Assembly (NCBI GenBank): GCA_017420825.1
Contig: JAFQNU010000108.1
Span: 1 to 28,538, forward strand
Source of the DNA: Clostridia bacterium
GTDB lineage: Bacteria > Bacillota > Clostridia > UBA1381
Reading direction: 5' to 3'
Length of the DNA: 28,538 nucleotides
In this document: in pieces, positions 22,922 through 28,538 of the stretch
Layout of the letters: every line of letters starts with the position of its first letter
How positions within the stretch are numbered: the first letter of the stretch is position 1
Notes under the pieces: model-generated
What the model saw: the letters and a program-made list of their open reading frames with translations, nothing else
Told to the model about the DNA's origin: nothing
The model's database searches: none
Position numbers and translations under genes: made by a program

Positions 22922-23794
22922 ATGCAGGAAATAATAGTAACAGGAAAACGAGCAATGGCTCACTCTTATGCGAAGATAAATCTGACGCTTGATATTACAG
23001 GGGTGCGTGAGGACGGATATCATACCCTTGAAACAATTATGCAGACGGTTAATCTTTTTGACCTTATCATTGTTGATAAACAAAGCCATGGCATAAAAAT
23101 AACAACCAATAAAAAATTTCTGCCCACAAATGAGAAAAATATTGCATACAAGGCGGCTGATGCATTTTTTAAGGCATGGGGGAGAGAAAAGGGAGCAAAA
23201 ATATTAATTCATAAAAATATACCTGTTTCAGCAGGACTTGCAGGGGGAAGCGGAAATGCAGGAGCAACCCTGTTGTCTCTTAATCGGTTATATAATCAGC
23301 CGTTTTCCTTTGAAGAACTTTTAAAAATCGGGGCAGCACTCGGTGCAGATGTTCCGTATTGTATGAGCGGAGGTACACAGCTTGGATGCGGAGTGGGAGA
23401 TATATTGACTCCGATTGAGCATAAATCAAAATATTGTATTCTCATGGTAACACCGCCTATTGCAGTTTCAACCCCATGGGTGTATTCGGAATTTGACAAT
23501 ATTCCAAAGCCTGCATCGCCCGATACGGCGGCAATGATAGATGCACTGAAAAATGAAGATTATTATAAAATGTGTGCAAATTTATCAAATGTGCTTGAGG
23601 GAGTAACAGCAGAAAAACACCCTGTAATCAGGGGAATAAAGGAAAAAATGATTTTAAATGGGGCAAATGGTGCATTGATGAGCGGAAGCGGTCCGACCGT
23701 TTTCGGATTTTTCGATGATTATAAAAAAGCCAAGGTATCTCATGACAGCTTCAGCCATATATATAAGGATGTATATCTTACCACTACTCTTTAA
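22922..23794 (+). CDS. ispE: 4-diphosphocytidyl-2-C-methyl-D-erythritol kinase
   Basis: 290-residue GHMP-family kinase, an ATP-dependent step of the MEP pathway. The substrate motif YAKINLTL is at 16-23 (Lys18). The glycine-rich ATP loop PVSAGLAGGSGNAGA is at 101-115. Asp143 lies in GADVPYCM, and the C-terminal GALMSGSGPTVFGFF is conserved. Two starts are possible: ATG 22922 with AAAGGGG about 9 bases upstream (used here), or ATG 22955 giving MAHSYAKINL, closer to the usual distance from AKIN. It is the third gene of the dxs operon, 18 bp after tlyA, followed by a hairpin terminator. Confidence 0.94.
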   Translation: MQEIIVTGKRAMAHSYAKINLTLDITGVREDGYHTLETIMQTVNLFDLIIVDKQSHGIKITTNKKFLPTNEKNIAYKAADAFFKAWGREKGAKILIHKNIPVSAGLAGGSGNAGATLLSLNRLYNQPFSFEELLKIGAALGADVPYCMSGGTQLGCGVGDILTPIEHKSKYCILMVTPPIAVSTPWVYSEFDNIPKPASPDTAAMIDALKNEDYYKMCANLSNVLEGVTAEKHPVIRGIKEKMILNGANGALMSGSGPTVFGFFDDYKKAKVSHDSFSHIYKDVYLTTTL

Positions 23795-23801
23795 CAGGAT
23801 T

Positions 23802-23861
23802 AATATGACATATAATACGGTAAAAATACTAAAAGACCGAACTTATGTGTCATATTTTTTG
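23802..23861 (+). terminator. Long AT-rich hairpin terminator after ispE
   Basis: A 14-bp outer stem pairs 23802-23815 with 23843-23856 (one G-U pair), with an inner CGGT/ACCG helix (23818-23821 with 23836-23839). It is followed by TTTT and G. It separates the dxs-ispE operon from the adhE promoter. The low GC makes strength uncertain. Confidence 0.65.
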
Positions 23862-23901
23862 TTCATAAGATAAAAATTATGTCGTGATTGTATATTAGGT
23901 A

Positions 23902-23930
23902 TTGAAAAATAAAAAATAATTTGTTAAAAT
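23902..23930 (+). promoter_or_regulatory. Sigma-A promoter of adhE
   Basis: TTGAAA (23902-23907), 17-bp spacer, TAAAAT (23925-23930). The -10 is embedded in the Rex operator. Confidence 0.75.
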
Positions 23931-23938
23931 ATTAACAA
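23921..23938. promoter_or_regulatory. Rex operator upstream of adhE
   Basis: TTGTTAAAATATTAACAA, a perfect inverted repeat matching the Rex consensus TTGTTAAnnnnTTAACAA; with flanks it extends to 20 bp (23920-23939). Rex releases DNA when NADH is high. Covering the -10, it should block adhE transcription until NADH accumulates. Confidence 0.93.
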
Positions 23939-23972
23939 AGTTGAAAATCTCATTATGTAAGGAGAAATAGCA

Positions 23973-26585
23973 ATGAAAAATTATGAAATTGTAGACAGTG
24001 TTGAAACACTTGGTACAGCATTAAAAAGAATAAGAAAAGCACAGGAAGAGTTTGCAACATTTTCACAGGAAAAGGTTGATGAAATCTTTAAGGCGGCAGC
24101 AATTGCTGCAAATCAGGCAAGAATTTCGCTTGCAAAAATGGCAGTTGAAGAAACAGGAATGGGTATAGTTGAGGATAAGGTTATCAAAAATCACTATGCA
24201 TCAGAGTATATATATAATGCATATAAGAACACAAAAACCTGCGGTGTGATTGAGGAGGATAAGGCATACGGAATACAAAAAATTGCAGAGCCTATCGGAG
24301 TTATTGCGGCTGTTATCCCGACAACAAACCCTACATCAACAGCAATATTTAAAACACTTATTGCTCTGAAGACAAGAAATGGTATAATTATCAGCCCTCA
24401 CCCGAGAGCAAAGAACTGTACTATTGAAGCATCAAGAATTGTGCTTGAGGCTGCAGTTAAGGCAGGTGCACCCGAAGGGATTATCGGCTGGATTGATGTT
24501 CCGAGCCTTGAGCTTACAAATATGGTAATGAAGGAATCGGATACAATTCTGGCAACAGGCGGTCCCGGAATGGTTAAGGCGGCATACTCAAGCGGAAAGC
24601 CGGCTTTGGGTGTTGGAGCAGGTAACACCCCTGCAATTATTGATGAGAGTGCAGATATTTTGCTTGCAGTAAACTCAATCATTCACTCAAAGACATTTGA
24701 TAATGGTATGATTTGTGCGTCAGAGCAGTCTGTCATAGTTGATGAGAGCATATATAATAAGGTAAAAAAGGAGTTTGCAGACAGAGGCTGTTATTTCCTT
24801 AAGAAGGACGAAATTGACAAGGTAAGAAAAACCATTATTATAAACGGCTCATTAAATGCAAAGATTGTAGGACAAAAGCCATACACAATAGCGAAGCTTG
24901 CAGGTGTTGATGTTCCTGAAAGCACAAAAATATTAATTGGTGAGGTAACAAGCGTTGATATCAGTGAGGAGTTTGCTCATGAAAAGCTTTCACCTGTTTT
25001 GGCAATGTACAAATCAAAGAGCTTTGATGAGGCGGTTGATAAGGCAGATAGGCTAGTTGCTGACGGTGGATTTGGTCATACTGCATCACTTTATATTAAT
25101 ACTGTTACAGAGCAGGAGAAGCTAAATAAATTCAGTGCAAGAATGAAGGCTTGCCGAATTGTAATAAATACTCCGTCATCACATGGAGGTATCGGGGATT
25201 TGTATAACTTTGCACTTGCTCCGTCACTTACTCTTGGATGTGGCTCATGGGGAGGAAATTCAGTTTCTGAAAACGTTGGAGTTAAGCATCTTTTAAATAT
25301 TAAAACAGTTGCCGAGAGGAGAGAAAATATGCTTTGGTTCAGAGCACCTGAAAAGGTATATATGAAAAAAGGCTGTCTGAGTGTTGCGCTTGACGAGCTT
25401 AAAAACGTAATGGGTAAGAAAAAAGCATTTATCGTAACAGATAACTTCCTTTATGCAAACGGATACACAAAGGCAATCACGAATAAGCTTGACGAAATGG
25501 GTATTACACACACAACCTTCTTTGACGTTGAGCCTGACCCGACATTAGCATGTGCAAAGGCAGGAGCAGAGCTCATGAAGAGCTTTGAGCCTGATTGTAT
25601 AATCTCAATCGGCGGCGGAAGTGCCATGGATGCTGCAAAAATTATGTGGGTACTCTATGAGCATCCCGAAGCAGATTTCATGGATATGGCAATGCGCTTT
25701 GTTGATATCAGAAAGAGAATATACACATTCCCGAAAATGGGAGAGAAGGCATACTTTATTGCTGTTCCGACATCAGCAGGAACAGGCTCGGAGGTAACAC
25801 CTTTTGCTGTTATCACCGATGAGAAAACAGGCGTTAAATATCCGCTTGCTGATTATGAGTTAATGCCTAACATGGCAATTATAGATGCAGACTTGCATAT
25901 GAGCGCTCCAAAGGGTCTGACTGCCGCATCAGGAATTGATGCTCTTACTCACGCAGTAGAGGCATATGCGTCAATGCTTGCAACAGACTACACAGACGGA
26001 CTCGCATTGCGTGCGCTAAAGATAATATTTGAATTTTTGCCAAGAGCCTATGAGAATGGTCAGACAGATGTACTTGCAAGAGAAAAGATGGCTAATGCCG
26101 CAACAATTGCAGGTATGGCATTTGCGAATGCGTTTTTGGGAGTTTGTCACTCAATGGCGCATAAGCTTGGCGCATTCCACCACTTACCACACGGAGTTGC
26201 AAATGCATTGCTCATAAATGAGGTAATAAGATTTAATGCAGTTGAAGCACCTGTAAAAATGGGTACCTTCTCACAATACGACCACCCCCACACTGCAGAG
26301 CGTTATGCGGAAATTGCAGATTATCTCGGCTTTGGCGGAAAGACAAACGAGGAAAAGGTTGAAAATCTTATAAAGGAAATAGATAAGCTTAAAAAGCTTG
26401 TAGGAATTAAGGAAACAATCAAGGACTACGGAATTGACGAAAAAGCGTTTACAGACAGACTTGATGAGATGACAGAGCAGGCATTTGATGACCAGTGTAC
26501 AGGTGCAAATCCAAGATATCCGCTTATGAGTGAAATCAAGGGAATGTACTTGAATGCATACTATGGCAAGCATACAAAAATCTGA
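23973..26585 (+). CDS. adhE: Bifunctional acetaldehyde-CoA/alcohol dehydrogenase
   Basis: 870-residue cytoplasmic fermentation enzyme that reduces acetyl-CoA to acetaldehyde and then ethanol, using two NADH. The N-terminal aldehyde dehydrogenase domain (about 1-440) has catalytic Cys248 in NGMICASEQS and cofactor loop GVGAGNTP (213-220). The C-terminal iron-dependent alcohol dehydrogenase has GGGSAMDAAK starting near 547, the LTHAVEAYAS segment near 660 and the His-rich HKLGAFHHLPHG. AAGGAG lies 8 bases before the ATG. The family forms long filaments (spirosomes). Regulated by the overlapping Rex site; followed 22 bp later by a kinase-like gene with no terminator between. Confidence 0.97.
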   Translation: MKNYEIVDSVETLGTALKRIRKAQEEFATFSQEKVDEIFKAAAIAANQARISLAKMAVEETGMGIVEDKVIKNHYASEYIYNAYKNTKTCGVIEEDKAYGIQKIAEPIGVIAAVIPTTNPTSTAIFKTLIALKTRNGIIISPHPRAKNCTIEASRIVLEAAVKAGAPEGIIGWIDVPSLELTNMVMKESDTILATGGPGMVKAAYSSGKPALGVGAGNTPAIIDESADILLAVNSIIHSKTFDNGMICASEQSVIVDESIYNKVKKEFADRGCYFLKKDEIDKVRKTIIINGSLNAKIVGQKPYTIAKLAGVDVPESTKILIGEVTSVDISEEFAHEKLSPVLAMYKSKSFDEAVDKADRLVADGGFGHTASLYINTVTEQEKLNKFSARMKACRIVINTPSSHGGIGDLYNFALAPSLTLGCGSWGGNSVSENVGVKHLLNIKTVAERRENMLWFRAPEKVYMKKGCLSVALDELKNVMGKKKAFIVTDNFLYANGYTKAITNKLDEMGITHTTFFDVEPDPTLACAKAGAELMKSFEPDCIISIGGGSAMDAAKIMWVLYEHPEADFMDMAMRFVDIRKRIYTFPKMGEKAYFIAVPTSAGTGSEVTPFAVITDEKTGVKYPLADYELMPNMAIIDADLHMSAPKGLTAASGIDALTHAVEAYASMLATDYTDGLALRALKIIFEFLPRAYENGQTDVLAREKMANAATIAGMAFANAFLGVCHSMAHKLGAFHHLPHGVANALLINEVIRFNAVEAPVKMGTFSQYDHPHTAERYAEIADYLGFGGKTNEEKVENLIKEIDKLKKLVGIKETIKDYGIDEKAFTDRLDEMTEQAFDDQCTGANPRYPLMSEIKGMYLNAYYGKHTKI

Positions 26586-26607
26586 TTAACAGAAAGGAAG
26601 TATAGTT

Positions 26608-27357
26608 ATGAAGTTTGATAAAACTATTGCTGTTCGTGAGAATAAAACAATATATAAAACAGGCGATGCAGTTGTCAAGGTTTTTGACAGCAGTTACTCA
26701 AAGGCAGATGTTTTGAACGAAGCACTCAATCAGGCAAGAATTGAGGAAACAGGTATAAATATGCCAAAAATCAGAGAGGTTCTCACCATTGACGGAAAAT
26801 GGGCGATTGTTTCTGATTTTATAGAGGGAAAAACCATGGCACAGCTTATGGAGGAAAATCCCGATAAATATGATGAGTATCTTGATAAATTTGTTGATTT
26901 ACAGCTTGATATACACAACAGAAAAGCACCGCTTTTGAATAAATTGAAGGATAAAATGCACAGAAAGATTTCTGAGGCAGACCTTGACGCAACAACAAAA
27001 TATGAGTTAAATACAAGACTAGAGTCAATGCCTAAGCATAATAAGGTTTGCCATGGTGATTTCAACCCTGCAAATATTATAATATCACCAGACGGAACAC
27101 CTTATGTTCTTGACTGGGCGCACGCAACTCAGGGTAATGCGTCGGCAGACGTTGCAAGAACTTATTTGCTGTTCTGTTTAAAGGGCGACGAGATGATAGC
27201 AAAAAAATATCTTGACATATTCTGTAAAAAGAGTGATACCGCAAGACAGTATGTGCAAAAATGGATGCCGATAGTTGCAGCATCACAGTCGGTTAAAGGA
27301 AAGCCTGAAGAAAGAGAATTTCTCCTTTCGTGGGCAGATGTTGTAGAGTATGAATAA
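26608..27357 (+). CDS. APH/choline-kinase-like phosphotransferase
   Basis: 249-residue protein with the aminoglycoside phosphotransferase/choline kinase fold, cytoplasmic. An N-terminal ATP lobe has AVVKVF (Lys24), and a hinge is near SDFIEGKTM. The catalytic loop CHGDFNPAN has Asp151 and Asn156, and the metal Asp169 is in VLDWAHA. All kinase residues are kept. The natural substrate is unknown; there is no sign that it is a drug-resistance gene. AAAGGAAG lies upstream of the ATG, 22 bp after adhE, so it is probably in the same Rex-controlled transcript. The TAA is part of the following terminator palindrome. Confidence 0.83.
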   Translation: MKFDKTIAVRENKTIYKTGDAVVKVFDSSYSKADVLNEALNQARIEETGINMPKIREVLTIDGKWAIVSDFIEGKTMAQLMEENPDKYDEYLDKFVDLQLDIHNRKAPLLNKLKDKMHRKISEADLDATTKYELNTRLESMPKHNKVCHGDFNPANIIISPDGTPYVLDWAHATQGNASADVARTYLLFCLKGDEMIAKKYLDIFCKKSDTARQYVQKWMPIVAASQSVKGKPEEREFLLSWADVVEYE

Positions 27358-27381
27358 AAAAGGAGCAATTGCTCCTTTTTT
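27356..27381. terminator. Terminator after adhE-kinase unit
   Basis: A perfect 26-bp palindrome, AAAAAAGGAGCAA / TTGCTCCTTTTTT, starting within the kinase-like gene's stop codon. It has T runs on both strands and so could work in both directions. Confidence 0.92.
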
Positions 27382-27423
27382 GGTAGTACAATACAAAGGT
27401 TGAAAATTAAGTGAGGAGTATGT

Positions 27424-28278
27424 ATGGAAAAGCTTTGGATAGTTTTTATATTGATATACAGTTTATTAAAGGGTTCACGTGAGGGCATGAAAAAAGCCGC
27501 TTTGAAGAAGAGCAGCTCAAGCGAGATTTTATTTTTCTATTCATTGATAGGGTTTATTCTTATAACACCGTTTTCATCTGATGCTTTTGCAATTGCACCT
27601 GTATATGTATTCTACATATTTATAAAGTCGGCAGTTGTGTGTATCGCCTGGATATTTGCATTTACTGCATTAAAAAGTATGTCGGTGAGCCTGTATGGAA
27701 TAATGGACTTGTCAAGAATGGTGTTCTCTACAATGCTCGGAGTTTTAGCTCTTGGTGAAAGCTTTACACTGCCAAAGGCGATAGGTGTTGTGTTGGTCAT
27801 TGTTGGTCTTATGCTTGCAAATCGTAAGAAAAGCTCAGAAACAAAGGGAGTTACAGCTTTTGTTTTAGTTGCGGCACTTTTAAATTGCTTTTTTAATGCC
27901 GTGTCGGGAACAATGGATAAGGTTCTTATGCAGTTTATGACATCATCACAGCTACAATTCTGGTTCATGCTTTTCTCAACTGTGATTTACGGAGCAATAT
28001 TGTTTGTGCGAAGAGAAAAAATATCAGTAAAATGTCTTAGAACAAACTACTGGATTCCTTTGATGAGCATATCGCTTATAGTGGGTGACAGATTGCTTTT
28101 TGAGGCAAATGCAAGCCCTGACAGCGAGGTTACGCTAATGACAATAATAAAACAATCGTCTGTAATAGTCACAGTGCTGACAGGCTATTTTGTGTTTAAA
28201 GAAAAGCATATTCTATATAAGCTTATGTGTGCGGGCATAGTTCTTGCAGGAATATTTGTGTCAATTTTCTGGCGGTGA
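27424..28278 (+). CDS. EamA/DMT-family transporter
   Basis: 284-residue membrane protein with about ten hydrophobic segments in two repeats of five, the EamA (drug/metabolite transporter) plan. The first half has FTALKSMSVSLYGIMDLSRMVFSTMLGVLALGESF and the second SEVTLMTIIKQSSVIVTVLTGYFVFKEK, the paired conserved end-of-repeat motifs. The substrate is not readable. GAGGAG is 5 bases before the ATG. It is separated from the kinase-like gene by a terminator; no clear promoter was found in the 42-bp gap, so read-through may matter. It converges on the tRNA cluster. Confidence 0.87.
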   Translation: MEKLWIVFILIYSLLKGSREGMKKAALKKSSSSEILFFYSLIGFILITPFSSDAFAIAPVYVFYIFIKSAVVCIAWIFAFTALKSMSVSLYGIMDLSRMVFSTMLGVLALGESFTLPKAIGVVLVIVGLMLANRKKSSETKGVTAFVLVAALLNCFFNAVSGTMDKVLMQFMTSSQLQFWFMLFSTVIYGAILFVRREKISVKCLRTNYWIPLMSISLIVGDRLLFEANASPDSEVTLMTIIKQSSVIVTVLTGYFVFKEKHILYKLMCAGIVLAGIFVSIFWR

Positions 28279-28301
28279 AAACATAATGTTACATTTCATT
28301 G

Positions 28302-28332
28302 AAAAAAGCATCGATAAAATCGATGCTTTTTT
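28302..28332. terminator. Bidirectional terminator between EamA gene and tRNAs
   Basis: A 14-bp perfect stem, AAAAAAGCATCGAT with ATCGATGCTTTTTT, around an AAA loop. A T tract is present in both directions, fitting convergent transcription units. Confidence 0.93.
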
Positions 28333-28333
28333 G

Positions 28334-28418
28334 TGGTGGGAGAGGATGGATTCGAACCATCGAAGCGAGACGCAACAGATTTACAGTCTGCCCCCTTTGG
28401 CCACTCGGGAACTCTCCC
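28334..28418 (-). tRNA. tRNA-Tyr (anticodon GTA)
   Basis: On the minus strand the acceptor stem pairs GGGAGAG (28412-28418) with CTCTCCC (28338-28344). The gene has a long class II variable arm, T loop GGTTCGAATCC and anticodon loop CTGTAAA (GTA at 28382-28384). CCA is encoded at 28334-28336. It is the last tRNA before the terminator. Confidence 0.95.
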
Positions 28419-28494
28419 TGGAGCTGGTGATGGGACTCGAACCCGCAACCTGCTGATTACAAATCAGCTGCTCTGCCAATTGAGCTACACCAGC
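28419..28494 (-). tRNA. tRNA-Thr (anticodon TGT)
   Basis: Minus strand, acceptor GCTGGTG (28488-28494) with CACCAGC (28423-28429), D arm GTAGCTCAATTGGC, anticodon stem CTGAT/ATCAG around TTTGTAA, and T arm GGGTTCGAGTCCC. The encoded CCA (28419-28421) directly abuts the first base of tRNA-Tyr. Confidence 0.95.
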
Positions 28495-28507
28495 ACATAT
28501 TAAATTT

Positions 28508-28538
28508 TGGTGGGAGTAACAGGGCTCGAACCTGTGAC
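28508..28538 (-). tRNA. Partial tRNA, probably tRNA-Val (TAC)
   Basis: The 3' part is visible: T arm ACAGGTTCGAGCCCTGT, acceptor TACTCCC, discriminator A and encoded CCA at 28508-28510. The 5' part and anticodon lie beyond the window end. The T arm and acceptor sequence best fit clostridial tRNA-Val. Confidence 0.7.

Noticed and set aside
23861..23972. Riboswitch or T-box in the adhE leader
   Set aside because: The promoter lies only about 43 bp from the start codon, leaving no room for an aptamer; the hairpin upstream belongs to ispE termination.
26608..27357. Aminoglycoside resistance gene
   Set aside because: The fold is shared by many housekeeping kinases, and the base composition and adhE linkage give no sign of an acquired resistance gene.
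28244..28456. Plus-strand open frame of 70 codons at the right end
   Set aside because: It runs through the terminator and antisense to tRNA-Tyr and tRNA-Thr; the WWERMDSNHRS-type product is a familiar artefact of reading tRNAs backwards.

Overview
The window is AT-rich, densely packed bacterial chromosome, most likely from a strictly anaerobic, spore-forming member of the Clostridia (Firmicutes). The evidence is an uninterrupted sporulation sigma factor (sigK), an oxygen-sensitive class III ribonucleotide reductase (nrdD-nrdG), a fermentative adhE with a perfect Rex operator, the non-mevalonate isoprenoid genes dxs, ispE and ispA, strong GGAGG-type ribosome binding sites, and sigma-A promoters close to TTGACA-N17-TATAAT. 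I see no phage, transposon, CRISPR array or defence island. The species cannot be named from sequence alone.

Layout. Positions 15-6145 (minus strand) hold an SGNH hydrolase with its own promoter and, upstream of it, a five-gene operon: M42 aminopeptidase A, murD, M42 peptidase B, M42 peptidase C and an alpha/beta esterase. Between the SGNH promoter and the esterase stop lies a cluster of DnaA boxes. Back-to-back perfect-consensus promoters (6185-6273) drive this operon and, on the plus strand, a polysaccharide deacetylase-like gene plus aroA, which end at a hairpin terminator. Positions 8382-12043 (minus) hold nrdG, nrdD and sigK. The nrdD leader has two NrdR-box palindromes 147 bp apart, each paired with a 25-bp repeat, in mirror orientation. 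Positions 12151-13350 (minus) encode an F420-glutamate-ligase-domain protein. Then come a small helical protein gene (plus) and an SDR reductase gene (minus) that nearly touch tail to tail.

From 14826 a plus-strand operon runs nusB, tsaD-like, xseA, xseB, ispA and a DUF212/YuiD gene, with frequent stop/start overlaps. It ends at a terminator facing a convergent rodA gene. Divergent from rodA are dxs, tlyA and ispE. Then follow Rex-controlled adhE with an APH/choline-kinase-like gene, an EamA transporter, and a convergent minus-strand tRNA cluster (partial Val, Thr, Tyr).

Functional picture: this is core housekeeping DNA covering envelope precursor supply (murD, rodA, ispA/dxs/ispE), nucleotide reduction, RNA and DNA maintenance, peptide turnover and redox balance. 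Many real starts are internal to the longest open frames. I placed them by ribosome binding sites, giving TTG for murD and GTG for nrdD and the F420-ligase-like gene. The most unusual items are the mirrored NrdR control region, the DnaA-box cluster, and the three-peptidase/murD operon. I found no convincing wholly new multi-gene system.
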